Assembly: GCA_905221605.1 (NCBI GenBank)
Contig: CAJNDS010001779.1
Span: forward strand, 1,486,576 to 1,550,575
DNA from: Symbiodinium natans
Taxonomy: Eukaryota; Sar; Dinophyceae; Suessiales; Symbiodiniaceae
DNA: 64,000 nucleotides
Direction of reading: 5' to 3'
Shown: piece by piece, positions 54,981-63,736 of the stretch
How positions within the stretch are numbered: position 1 is the first letter of the stretch
Layout: every line of letters starts with the position of its first letter
Program-made: the position numbers and the translations under genes
Notes under the pieces: model-generated
The model's input: only the letters and a program-made list of their open reading frames with translations
Databases searched by the model: none
What the model was told of the DNA's origin: nothing

Positions 54981-55073
54981 CCAGAGGCAGCACAGGCCCT
55001 TGGTTCAAGAGAGCTTGGGAGACCCAGTGAGAAGAACGTGGAGCTTTGCAGAGCGAGGGGTTTAAGACTTTGA
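54981..55073 (+). CDS. probable last exon
   Basis: Acceptor caacctgcag ends at 54980; PEAAQALGSRELGRPSEKNV, then ELCRARGLRL, TGA 55071-55073. Very close to 54875 without an array between. Confidence 0.5.
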   Translation, partial: PEAAQALGSRELGRPSEKNVELCRARGLRL

Positions 55074-55144
55074 GGGTTTGGGTTTGAGGATTTCATGTTC
55101 AGATTATGTTTAACAATAAACCCTCAATCCTTTGAAAAGAAAAC

Positions 55145-55235
55145 GTTGCCGGATTTCGGGCGCGATGGGCCTGTAAATGGGATCCCGGCCGGCCTGACTT
55201 TAAAGAGGCGGCCCCCCTGCCAAAGCAGGTCCAAC
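55145..55235 (+). CDS. exon-like island, frame unresolved
   Basis: Two plus frames are open: LPDFGRDGPVNGIPAGLTLK and FRARWACKWDPGRPDFKEAA. No firm splice sites. Confidence 0.3.
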
Positions 55236-55470
55236 ATGAAACCCTGAACCCTAAACCCTCACGCCCTAAACCCTAAACCCTCACGCCCTAAGCCCTAAGC
55301 CCTATACGCTATACGCCCTGAACCCTAAACCCTAAACCCTATACGCCCTCAACCCTAAGCCCTAAACCCTAAACTCTACATGCCCTAAACCTGAAACCCC
55401 AAACCCTAAACCCTAAACCCTAAACCCTAAACCCTAAACCCTAAACCCCAAACCCAAAAGCCTTTCCAAG

Positions 55471-55509
55471 GCATTCGGCTGGCCAAGCTGCTGGGCCGAG
55501 AGCTCCTTG
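55471..55509 (+). CDS. short internal exon
   Basis: Acceptor gcctttccaag ends at 55470; IRLAKLLGRELL and one base; donor GTCCTT at 55510. A longer frame KAFGWPSCWAESSLVLAEQL also exists. Confidence 0.45.
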
Positions 55510-55546
55510 GTCCTTGCCGAGCAGCTCGGCCTGGAGCGGGCTGACT

Positions 55547-55682
55547 GGGTTTAGGGTTTAGGGTTTAGGGTTTAGGGTTTAGGGTTTAGGGTTTAGGGTT
55601 TAGGGTTTAGGGTTTAGGGTTTAGGGTTTAGGGTTTAGGGTTTAGGGTTTAGGGTTTAGGGTTTAGGGTTTAGGGTTTAGGG
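55547..55682 (+). repeat. TTTAGGG array
   Basis: About 19 units; followed by a (CT)n tract at 55735-55765. Confidence 0.98.
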
Positions 55683-55734
55683 ATCAAGGGATTTAACTTC
55701 CGGGCCGTCTGTGGGGGTTTTTTTTAGTTCTCTA

Positions 55735-55765
<31 letters not shown>

Positions 55766-55917
55766 TTCTGTCTGCTTCTTCCAATTCAAGTTGTCTGCCG
55801 CCTCAAGAATCACCCTTCAAGAATGACCCCAAACCCTAAACCCCAAACCCTAAACCCCAAACCCGAAACCCCAAACCCTAACCCCCAATCCCTAAGCCCC
55901 CCCAACCCCTCTTCCAG

Positions 55918-56008
55918 GAATGCCGTGTATGAGATGGCCGGCTTAGGGAAGCCCTCCTGGCTCCCGGAGGACCCTCGGATTCGACTTGTGTTTGTGGGGC
56001 TTTTCTCG
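55918..56008 (+). CDS. internal exon fragment
   Basis: Acceptor cccctcttccag ends at 55917; NAVYEMAGLGKPSWLPEDPR, then IRLVFVGLFS; donor GTTGAG at 56009. Strong coding character. Confidence 0.6.
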
Positions 56009-56190
56009 GTTGAGGGTTTAGGGTTTAGGGTTCAGGGGTTTAGGGTTTAGGGTTTAGGGTTTAGGGTTTAGGATGGGTTTAGGGTTTAGGGTTTAGTCTA
56101 GGGGTTCAGGGGTTCAGGGGTTCAGGGTCTAGGGGTTCAGGGGTTTTGGGGTGAGGGGATCGTTAGGCTTTGGGGTTTAGGGTTGTCAAG

Positions 56191-56322
56191 GCCGTTGTCA
56201 GGCGCTGCTTCCTCAGCAGATACAGGGAAAGAACCTCTTCGGCACGCGTCTTGAGTTCAGCCCTATTCTTAAATCACCGGCCCAGGCCCTCCCATGCAAC
56301 CCCCCTGCCATGGGTACTGTGA
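56191..56322 (+). CDS. exon-like island
   Basis: Acceptor gggttgtcaag ends at 56190; AVVRRCFLSRYRERTSSARV, then LSSALFLNHRPRPSHATPLP, TGA 56320-56322. Confidence 0.33.
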   Translation, partial: AVVRRCFLSRYRERTSSARVLSSALFLNHRPRPSHATPLPWVL

Positions 56323-56352
56323 TTATGTGAAAGTCTCGTGTTGCCCTTCAAG

Positions 56353-56468
56353 CAACCGAGGACATCTACAAGTATGTCATGCTCAAGGACGCGGAGTGCA
56401 CAGGGACTTTGGGGGATTTCAGGGCACGGCCACCAGATGGGTTTGGGAATCCTTCGCGCAGGGACTAG
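56353..56468 (+). CDS. probable last exon
   Basis: Acceptor tgcccttcaag ends at 56352; after two bases TEDIYKYVMLKDAECTGTLG, then DFRARPPDGFGNPSRRD, TAG 56466-56468. Among the clearest islands; family not recognised. Confidence 0.6.
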
Positions 56469-56810
56469 AGTTCAAAGTTCAAAGGTTTTTGCTGGGATTT
56501 AGGTCTCGGCCCCTTTAGAGCGAAGTTACCTTGGATTCCCCGAGATACCAGTGCCCTTTGCCTCTTACTCAAGGGGACCACGTCGAGTATGCGTGAAGCA
56601 GCGGCAGGGTTCCTTGCCCTGTCTAAACGGTTATGGCGGAGCCAACGTGGCTTACCAATATGATCCCCCTTACATTGCAATCCAGATACTGTAGCATTTA
56701 AGACACTACCCGGAAGACCAATTCTAGGCCCCTAAGCCCTGTACACCCTAAACCCTGAACACTAGTTGAATGGACCCCCAGAAGGGTGGTTAAACCCTGC
56801 ACCCCGAACC

Positions 56811-56900
56811 ATGCCCGAAGATGTCCGTTGTAGAAGCCTTATGTGCACCCCAACTGGGACTGAACTTGTTGAACGAGAACTTTACTCTCCTAAGCCCTAG
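56811..56900 (+). CDS. exon-like island
   Basis: MPEDVRCRSLMCTPTGTELV, then ERELYSPKP, TAG 56898-56900. No array nearby; start may be at the ATG or earlier. Confidence 0.35.
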   Translation: MPEDVRCRSLMCTPTGTELVERELYSPKP

Positions 56901-57094
56901 ACCCTGACCCCTACGCCTTGATTGAAAGGGCCCTTCTGATTTACTCCTTAATCACGTAAGAAAATAGTCATAGGCCAATATACTAAAACCAGCAAACTAG
57001 ATTCATAAATTCTTGTTCCAAGACCCTAAATCCTTAACCGAAATCCTACTCCTTATGAAAAAAGATATTGGGCTCCCACGGCACTTCACCACAG

Positions 57095-57145
57095 GACGAC
57101 TCTGCCTTCGTTGGCCCCAAGTTCCCGAGCCACTCGGCGGTGTGA
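57095..57145 (+). CDS. probable last exon
   Basis: Acceptor ttcaccacag ends at 57094; DDSAFVGPKFPSHSAV, TGA 57143-57145. Confidence 0.5.
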   Translation, partial: DDSAFVGPKFPSHSAV

Positions 57146-57253
57146 GGGTTAGGGGTTTAGGGTAAAGGGTTTGGGGTTTAGGGTTAGGTATGAGTTTAAC
57201 CCCCCCCCCACATTCAAAAAAAATGTAGTGAATTGTATGGGAAGTGGGTGCAG

Positions 57254-57300
57254 GGTGCTTTCGCCGAGATCCTGAATGAGCCTTACGCCCGAAACCCCAA
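57254..57300 (+). CDS. exon fragment
   Basis: Acceptor gtgggtgcag ends at 57253; GAFAEILNEPYARNP, then AT-rich sequence. Confidence 0.42.
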
Positions 57301-57545
57301 ACTTCAATCTTCGGTTTTCGGGCCCAAAAAATTCAATTTTTAATTTTTTGAAATTTTGAAATTTTTGGGGTTCCCAAATCGAAGATCCTGGGAAAACCTT
57401 TCCCAGGGATCTTCAATTCTTCAATCTTCGGTTTAGTTTTGGGGCCCAAAAATTTCAGATTTGAAAAGGTTTTCCACAAGAGTCTCCCAGAAATCTTCAA
57501 TCTTCAGTATTTTCTATAAGATTTTTCAGAATTCTTTAGAATTTT
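57300..57545. repeat. AT-rich fold-back cluster
   Basis: Hairpin GATCCTGGGAAA..TTTCCCAGGGATC at 57383-57412; 'cttcaatcttcggttt' occurs repeatedly; gcccaaaaaattcaattttt and neighbours are self-complementary. Nothing coding seen. Confidence 0.7.
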
Positions 57546-57599
57546 AAAGAGTTAATCCTGAACTATTAGTTCAAGGCTTGTCTTTAAAACCTCATTATC

Positions 57600-57990
57600 G
57601 GTTAAGGGAGTGGGGTTTGAAAGAGAAGTCCCGAAACTCGAGAGGGTTGAAGGCTTTAGTCCCCAAGCCTTAGAGCCTATAGGGTTTAGGCTTAAACCTT
57701 AAACCCTAAACCGTTAAACCTCATACATAGGGTTTCAAGGTTAAGCAATTACACTTAAATCCTTAACCTTTTAAGCCCTATGGTGAAGGTGTAAAGGGTT
57801 AGGGTTTAAGATTTAGGCATTTAAACCTAAGCCGGCAATTAAACCTACACCCTTAACCTTAAAGCACAAGGGTTAAGGGGGTAAAGGTTTACAGGTTTAG
57901 GGTTTCAGATTTAATTCAGCATTGAAACCTAAGGCCATAGAGTTTAAACCTTAAGGGTTTAAGGCTTAGGCATTTACACCTTGACTAGCC
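57600..57990. repeat. degenerate inverted AAACCTTAA-type repeats
   Basis: Many short arms such as ttaaacctaa and ttagggttt in both orientations, with erratic spacing. No gene seen. Confidence 0.7.
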
Positions 57991-58059
57991 TTTCGGATTT
58001 AGAATAGATGTCGCTACATTCCAAAAAGCAGGATCAACCATTAGTTTAGGATTTGGCGA

Positions 58060-58815
58060 GTAACAAGGTCTACGCCTCGCTCCTCTTTAAGATTAGAGAT
58101 TTAGGGACTAAGAATTGGGATCCTCCCGCTTTAGGGCCTGTCCAACATGATCATAGAATATAGCGAGAGGTGAGAACCACCCACCTCATGGCTTACGCAA
58201 CAGGATTTGGGGAATAAGAGTACGTCAAGACGATTTTTAGGGAACAAGATTTAGGGGCCCCCCTCTTTGGGACTTCGCGAGAAGTGTTTCGGATTCAAGG
58301 ACGTCCCTCTCCAGGGCTTAGGGAATACGCCTAAGGAAATAGTTATAAGGGAAACAGACTTAGGGATCCCGTTCTTCAGGATTTTGCAACAAGATTTTGG
58401 GGAATAGGGCTAGCATCTATGGGATTTAGGGCTCTACTAGGGTTTTTTGTTCTGTAGGATTCAAAGACCATTTTTTTTAAGGCTTAGGGAAATAGGACTT
58501 CAGGGTGAGTAAGATTTAGGGAACAAGATTTAGGGATCCCGCTCTTTAGGACTTGAAATTAACCGGACTTTGGGTTTAGGCACCCTCTCTTTAGGGAATA
58601 GGGATTAAGTTTTGGGAGTAAAGCTCAAGGAATAAGATTTAGTCATCCCACTCTTTAGGATTTAGCGAAAAATAGGGAATAGGGTTAGCTTTATTTGGGA
58701 TTTGAATCAGGGAAAAAGATTTAGGTTCCCGTTCTTTAGGATTTTGCAACAAGATTTTTGGGAATAGGGCGAGTTTTTATAAGATTTTTAGGGGCTCTCC
58801 TCTGTAGGATATGTG
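58060..58815 (+). repeat. degenerate ~100-bp tandem repeat
   Basis: Units share 'agatttagggatcccgctc' then 'tttaggattttgcaac' and 'gggaatagggctag', e.g. near 58350, 58520, 58630 and 58710. Too diverged for a firm period. No gene seen. Confidence 0.75.
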
Positions 58816-58904
58816 GAAGGTTCCCGGGCATTCAGTTTGGTATGTACATCCTGAGGCTAGAAGGGCCACAAAACCATGGATCCATGGGGGGGTGGTAGCA
58901 TATG

Positions 58905-58958
58905 TAACAAATATATACATATATATATATACATATATATATATATGTGTCTATATGC

Positions 58959-58998
<40 letters not shown>

Positions 58999-59040
58999 AT
59001 ATATATGTATGTATGTATATATATACATACATGTATATGT
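58905..59040. repeat. (TA)n/(TATG)n microsatellite
   Basis: TA-rich tract with 'tatgtatatgta' phases. Isoleucine/tyrosine open frames on both strands are artefacts. Confidence 0.96.
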
Positions 59041-59065
59041 TTTGTTTACAAACGGTTTGTCTCAG

Positions 59066-59169
59066 GCTGCGGCGGCGACCCCTTCCTCTTCCGGAACCGC
59101 CTGCGCCGGGAGCAGCAGCGTCGAGGCCCCGTGCGGCTTTTGAAAACACCCCAAATGGCCCCCCAATAG
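59066..59169 (+). CDS. probable last exon
   Basis: Acceptor tttgtctcag ends at 59065; [20 protein letters not shown], then [16 protein letters not shown] 59167-59169. Its final bases (aaatggccccccaata) recur at 59314. Another frame is proline/alanine-rich and also open. Confidence 0.5.
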
Positions 59170-59341
59170 TTTAGGCTTTAGGGTTTGGGGTTTAGGGTTT
59201 AGGGTTAATCTCGATCAGTATTAGGGATCCTTTTTACTTTTTGGGTTATGGGCTTTATTATATATGAAGAAAACGGATCCTTTTTTCTTCCTAGGGGAAC
59301 AGGGATTAAGAAATGGCCCCCCAATACTTGGAGGTTCGCGT

Positions 59342-59465
59342 TTAGGGCTTAGGGCTTAGGGCTTAGGGCTCAGGGCTCAGGGCTTAGGGCTTAGGGCTTA
59401 GGGCTTAGGGCTTAGGGCTTAGGGTTTAGGGTTTAGGGTGTAGGGTTTAGGGTTTAGGATTTAGG
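59342..59465 (+). repeat. GGGCTTA array
   Basis: About 12 units of TTAGGGC, then TTTAGGG. Confidence 0.96.
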
Positions 59466-59489
59466 GTTTCGGAACATAGGGGAGCACAA

Positions 59490-59760
59490 AATAGACCTCC
59501 AAATAGTAGGATTCCCTTATAAAAAGGGACCCCCAAATAAGGTTCCCCCAATATCGTAAACTCCCATACCCACAGAAGTGTAAGGAACTGACAGAGTGTT
59601 ATCTTCAGGTGTGTATAATATCAGGAACTTGCGGAGTATTATCTTGAACTGTGTAGATTATACCGCATAAAAGTCAGGGGTATTTTGCTGGGTATTATCG
59701 TGAAGCTGTGTAGAAACACCACATATAAGTATCAGGAGTATTATGCTGAGTACTACCTTG
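59490..59760. repeat. dispersed elements shared with 1.7 and 4.3 kb
   Basis: 'agtaggattcccttataaa' (as at 1677), then three loose copies of 'gcggagtattatcttgaact' with 'gtgtgtataatatcagga', resembling 4280-4330. Confidence 0.45.
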
Positions 59761-59887
59761 CCTGAAACGCATGTCGGGGTTTTTGTGAACTCAGAAGTAC
59801 ATTCCATCATGACGGGGTAGCGGGCTCCTTGGATTGAGGGGTGTTTGGATGGGAGTGTTTTGAGGGATCTTGATTTGGGGCCCTGGC

Positions 59888-59945
59888 TCAGGGTTTAGGG
59901 TTTAGGGTTTAGGGTTTAGGGTTTAGGGTTTAGGGTTTAGGGTAA
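59888..59945 (+). repeat. TTTAGGG array
   Basis: About eight units. Confidence 0.96.
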
Positions 59946-59959
59946 AGAGCGGAAATGGC

Positions 59960-60090
59960 CGACATAGGGTAAATAGGGTAAATGGGGTAAATAGGGTAGA
60001 TAGGGTAAATAGGGTAGATAGGGTAAATAGGGTAGATAGGTAGATAGGGTAAACAGGGTAAAGAGGGTAAACAAGGTAAATATAGGGTAA
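59960..60090. repeat. GGGTAAATA minisatellite
   Basis: About 14 units of (GGGTAAATA/GGGTAGATA). Confidence 0.95.
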
Positions 60091-60110
60091 ACAAGCATCA
60101 CTGTGGCCAG

Positions 60111-60192
60111 GCTTCGCTCAGGCTGCTCAGGAGATGGTGATCTGATCGGGGGCTTCGCCGGCAGTCCCAAGGGACTAAAGGAGGGACCCTGA
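60111..60192 (+). CDS. probable last exon
   Basis: Acceptor ctgtggccag ends at 60110; LRSGCSGDGDLIGGFAGSPK, then GLKEGP, TGA 60190-60192. Shadowed by a minus-strand frame. Confidence 0.48.
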
Positions 60193-60286
60193 TGAGGGAG
60201 CTTAGGGTTTAGGAGGTTATATTAGGGGCTACTTAGTCTATAGGGGCTATACAAGTTATCTACACGGGGTTATATAGGGGAAGAAG

Positions 60287-60399
60287 ATGAAGGGTGCCTT
60301 CTGGGGGTCCCTCCGTACACCCCTTCACAATCTGACAAGGGAGGTTGATCTAAGTTCCGGGCTCAATTTGGATCCTGAGAAGGAGTGGGTGCCCTGCAG
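60287..60399 (+). CDS. exon fragment
   Basis: After aagaag: MKGAFWGSLRTPLHNLTREV, then DLSSGLNLDPEKEWVPC, into CCCTAAA. The ATG may be a start or internal. The next exon may be 60505. Confidence 0.5.
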
Positions 60400-60504
60400 C
60401 CCTAAACCCTAAACCCTAAAACCCTAAAACCCTAAACCCTAAACCCTAAACCCTAAACCGTAAACCCTAAACCCTAAACCCCAGACCCTAAACCCTACGT
60501 GCAG

Positions 60505-60537
60505 TGTTTTCGCGACGAGAGAGGGAAGTCGCTCTGA
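60505..60537 (+). CDS. short last exon
   Basis: Acceptor ctacgtgcag ends at 60504; CFRDERGKSL, TGA 60535-60537. Confidence 0.4.
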   Translation, partial: CFRDERGKSL

Positions 60538-60612
60538 AACCCCCGAAGATCGCACCCCTCACTCGTAAAGGCACCCCCCACTCCCGAACCTCAACAACTA
60601 GGAGAGCCCCTG

Positions 60613-60705
60613 GGATTTAGGGTTTAGGGTTTAGGGTTTAGGGTTTAGGGTTTAGGGTTTAGGGTTTAGGGTTTAGGGTTTAGGGTTTAGGGTTTAGGGT
60701 TTAGG
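60613..60705 (+). repeat. TTTAGGG array
   Basis: About 13 units. Confidence 0.98.
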
Positions 60706-60724
60706 GTCCCGTATTGCGTTTCAG

Positions 60725-60795
60725 AGGATCACATCTCGGAACGTTTGTTCGCTTTAAGGGGGGCCATCCTCGAAAAGAATGTATCCTTTCCCAGT
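60725..60795 (+). CDS. exon fragment, paralogue of 26671
   Basis: Acceptor gcgtttcag ends at 60724; GSHLGTFVRFKGGHPRKECI, open further (LSQSPMYGPLVQ). First about 20 bases and a later 'gggccatcct' shared with 26671-26730. Confidence 0.42.
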
Positions 60796-60870
60796 CACCT
60801 ATGTATGGCCCTTTGGTTCAGTAGTAACTCTCGGGGAGTGTTCCCAATGTCTCGTGGCTTTTTTTTGCAG

Positions 60871-60940
60871 AGGGGTAGGCAAAGACATGAGGAGCAAGCG
60901 GATTGCAGTGTCTATTCTACGCCAAGTTGAGCCTGAGTGA
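60871..60940 (+). CDS. probable last exon
   Basis: Strong acceptor gcttttttttgcag ends at 60870; after one base GVGKDMRSKRIAVSILRQVE, then PE, TGA 60938-60940. Confidence 0.55.
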
Positions 60941-61364
60941 GCTCCCGATATCGGGTTTAGGGTTTAGGGTTTAGGGTTTTGGGTTTAGGGTTTAGGGTTT
61001 AGGGTTTAGGGTTCGATTTGGCCTCGCATGGGTGCGCCGAGGGCTGTTTGGGCTTCCGTGCATCCCGCGGGGCGCTCTGTGCTTTTCTTCCACCTACCGC
61101 CGCCGCGAAGCACAGGGCTCCGACCCCCAACCGTCTAAGGGGCTACAGGGTTTAGACCAGCAAGAAACCCAACAAGAACAGCAACCCCCCAAAATCCCCG
61201 AATTCGGCCCAAGTTGGTCCACAAAGTTGTCTCGGCCAGAAACCCTCAACCCTAAACCCGAAACACCAACTCTAAACTCACCCGACCCCGCCCCTTTTGC
61301 AATATCCTGCGATTCCCTCCTTTCAGGTGAAGGGGGTTTTGAGGGTTTAGGGTTTAGGGCTCAG

Positions 61365-61388
61365 GCGTACTACGTCCATCGTCACTAA
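61365..61388 (+). CDS. very short last exon
   Basis: Acceptor gggctcag ends at 61364; AYYVHRH, TAA 61386-61388. The long low-complexity plus frame 61032-61388 ends here too and is not trusted. Confidence 0.33.
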   Translation, partial: AYYVHRH

Positions 61389-61392
61389 ACAG

Positions 61393-61524
61393 CTGACAAT
61401 CCGGGACTGGCGCGGGGGTCGGGTGCGGCATTTCGTGTGGAGCCTTCCTGTCGAAGCTGCTAGCCGCCACTTCTCCGAAGGGTCCCCGGGGGCTGTGTCA
61501 AGTCTCAGGGGAGATGTAGCCTAA
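61393..61524 (+). CDS. probable last exon
   Basis: Acceptor cactaaacag ends at 61392; LTIRDWRGGRVRHFVWSLPV, then EAASRHFSEGSPGAVSSLRG, DVA, TAA 61522-61524. Clear coding character. Confidence 0.55.
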   Translation: MTIRDWRGGRVRHFVWSLPVEAASRHFSEGSPGAVSSLRGDVA

Positions 61525-61874
61525 GCCCCAAACCCTAAACCCTCAACCCATGCTACTTGAATCGAACCCTACAAAGGGCCAATTCGGATGACCCTCAGCC
61601 CTTTGCACCCTAAAAGCCCTGCCTGTAAACTTACTGTAACCTTATAAACCCTAAACCCTACTTAAACCAGAAAACCCTATACACCCCAAACCCTACTTAA
61701 ACCCTACTTATTTGGATAAACCATCTAAACCCGACAAACCCCCGTAACCTCTGTGAGCCGCTATAAGCCCTGTGAACCCCACCAGGCCAATTAGGGTGAC
61801 TGAACCCTGAACCCTGAACCCTAAACCCTAAAACCCTAAATCCTAAACTGCGAAACATAGCGCGCTGACTGCAG

Positions 61875-61991
61875 GTACGCTGGCTGCACGATTATCGCCT
61901 CGGCTGCATTGGCATTGTAGTTCTGTCGGCGTGGTTGACTGCTGAAGCTATAAATGTTTTCGCTTTTGGTCCGAACGAGGCCTTGAGCTGA
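61875..61991 (+). CDS. probable last exon with hydrophobic segment
   Basis: Acceptor gctgactgcag ends at 61874; VRWLHDYRLGCIGIVVLSAW, then LTAEAINVFAFGPNEALS, TGA 61989-61991. A shorter frame YAGCTIIASAALAL is also possible. Confidence 0.55.
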   Translation, partial: VRWLHDYRLGCIGIVVLSAWLTAEAINVFAFGPNEALS

Positions 61992-62173
61992 AACCTACTG
62001 ACAAGAAAAGAGCAAAAGAAAGTTCCCTCTCGGCTGTGCTCTACAGTGCGTGTGCAGAACAACTGTGGATCAGAGTGATCCACCAAGTAGGTTTGCAAGT
62101 TTCACATACACCCTAAACCCTAAAAGGTCCTACCTAAACCCAAAAAGGGCCAATTCGGGTGTGGGGTTTCAAG

Positions 62174-62217
62174 CCCCCGCGGTCTTCAGGCCTTGGGTTC
62201 CCCTTCACCCGGCCAAG
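62174..62217 (+). CDS. internal exon with GT donor
   Basis: Acceptor gggtttcaag ends at 62173; APAVFRPWVPLHPAK using the G of the acceptor, donor GTGAGG at 62218. Confidence 0.45.
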
Positions 62218-62294
62218 GTGAGGCCTAGGGGCCCAAGGATCCATGTATGGGGTTTAGGGTTTAGGGTTTCGGGTTTGGGGTTTAGGGTTTAGCG

Positions 62295-62745
62295 TTTAGG
62301 GCTTGGGGCTTAAGCTTAGGGCTTAGGGCTTAGGGCTTAGGGCTTAGGGCTTAGGGCTTAGGGCTTAGGGCTTAGGGCTTAGGGCTTAGGGCTTAGGGCT
62401 TAGGGCTTAGGGCTTAGGGCTTAGGGATTAGGGCTTAGGGCTTAGGGCTTAGGGCTTAGGGCTTAGGGGGCTTAGGGCTTAGGGCTTAGGGCTTAGGGCT
62501 TAGGGCTTAGGGCTTGGGCTTTGGGCTTTGGGCTTTGGGCTTGGGGCTTTGGGCTTGGGCTGGGCTTTGGGCTTTGGGCTTTGGGCTTTGGGCTTTGGGC
62601 TTTGGGCTTTGGGCTTTGGGCTTTGGGCTTTGGGCTTTGGGCTTTGGGCTTTAGGGCTTTAGGGCTTTAGGGCTTTAGGGCTTTAGGGCTTAGGGCTTAG
62701 GGCTTAGGGCTTCGGGCTTAGGGCTTAGGGCTTAGGGTTTAGGGT
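62295..62745 (+). repeat. GGGCTTA then GGGCTTT arrays
   Basis: About 30 GGGCTTA units to about 62512, then about 20 of GGGCTTT, then TTAGGGC again. Two neighbouring homogeneous variants. Confidence 0.97.
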
Positions 62746-62921
62746 CAAGGTGAGGGCTTGGGGGCACTCTGACCACCATTCTTGGGTCCTTAAAGGGACC
62801 CTCAATCTTACTCCCCTATACAGCCCCCTCTTGTACCCTTGTGTAATCCCTACATACCTAAGCAGCCCTTATAAATAACCCTCAAAGAGGCCCGAAGGTC
62901 CCTGACAAGGGTCCCTCCTTT

Positions 62922-63026
62922 TGCCTTGATGATGTATTTCCTCCTGATACTTCAGGATGCACAACAAGCACAGGAAAAGGTTCTATAATCAAGCGTCTTA
63001 CGCAAGGCTTCGATTTTAAAGTTTGA
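62922..63026 (+). CDS. exon-like island, frame unresolved
   Basis: CLDDVFPPDTSGCTTSTGKG, then SIIKRLTQGFDFKV, TGA 63024-63026; another frame gives LQDAQQAQEKVL. No firm acceptor. Confidence 0.32.
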   Translation, partial: CLDDVFPPDTSGCTTSTGKGSIIKRLTQGFDFKV

Positions 63027-63091
63027 AGAGCGCAGGGTGCGGGGAGCGGGTCTTAGGGCTTAGGGTTTCGGGTTTAGGGTTTAGGGCTTAG

Positions 63092-63159
63092 TGAACATCC
63101 TCGAAGGCATTGTGGTGCAGCCACAGCCCTGCACCTTCAAAACCACTCCAAACCCCTAA
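63092..63159 (+). CDS. exon fragment
   Basis: TTTAGGGCTTAG supplies the acceptor (ends 63091); NILEGIVVQPQPCTFKTTPN, TAA 63157-63159. Confidence 0.48.
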
Positions 63160-63317
63160 CAGCTGCAAGACGTGGAGTCTCAGGCAACTTTATAAGCCCA
63201 CTAAAGAGGCACCCTAAACCCTAAACCCTAAACCCTAAACCCTAAACCCTAAACCCTTAACCCTTAACCCTTAACCCTTAAGCCGTAAACCCTAGACCCT
63301 AGACCCTGTGAAAAAGG

Positions 63318-63410
63318 TAGGCTACCGTTTTCCCCGTGGGCTCTGGACGACCACTCCTGCGCAGCGGCTGGCAAGAGCTGGACAAGCTTGGGGTTCACAG
63401 TTTAGGGTTT
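63318..63410 (+). CDS. exon-like island, frame unresolved
   Basis: Frames LPFSPWALDDHSCAAAGKSW and VGYRFPRGLWTTTPAQRLAR are both open. Confidence 0.32.
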
Positions 63411-63444
63411 AGGGTTTAGGGTTGAGGGGCTACAGTTGGGAAAG

Positions 63445-63564
63445 TACCCAAATCAGACTCTGCTGACGAAGCGGCTTTGCCTCAATGACCTTGACTGCGC
63501 AGACGTGGAGGGGAGACTGTGGCAGAGGCTTTCGCAGGCGCACACGCCCGGGCACGAGGCTTGG
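63445..63564 (+). CDS. internal exon fragment
   Basis: Acceptor gttgggaaag ends at 63444; phase-0 YPNQTLLTKRLCLNDLDCAD, then VEGRLWQRLSQAHTPGHEAW, to a GT near 63566 at the start of TTTAGGG sequence. One of the longest and clearest islands. Confidence 0.6.
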
Positions 63565-63609
63565 GGTTTAGGGTTTAGAGTTTAGGGTTTAGGCTGCACC
63601 TGTAGTTAG

Positions 63610-63736
63610 GCAGCATCGCAAGCAAAGTCTTGTCTCTGCACGGTGGTGTCCTGTGCCCTGCCTTACGTGTGTCACTGGTGATGTGGAGAGTTTTGGTCAA
63701 TTGGAGAGCTTGCTCGGCTTGCTCGCTACTGTGTAG
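63610..63736 (+). CDS. probable last exon
   Basis: Acceptor acctgtagttag ends at 63609; QHRKQSLVSARWCPVPCLTC, then VTGDVESFGQLESLLGLLAT, V, TAG 63734-63736. The overlapping minus frame is a shadow. 63770-64000 holds TATAAACCC-type repeats and no gene. Confidence 0.5.

Noticed and set aside
58811-59174. Ile/Tyr-rich membrane proteins
   Set aside because: Produced by the (TA)n microsatellite on both strands.
60745-60930. 61-codon gene MFALRGAILEKN...
   Set aside because: Starts inside an exon copy and ends in another exon's alternative frame; the spliced reading GVGKDMRSKRIAV after a strong acceptor is better.
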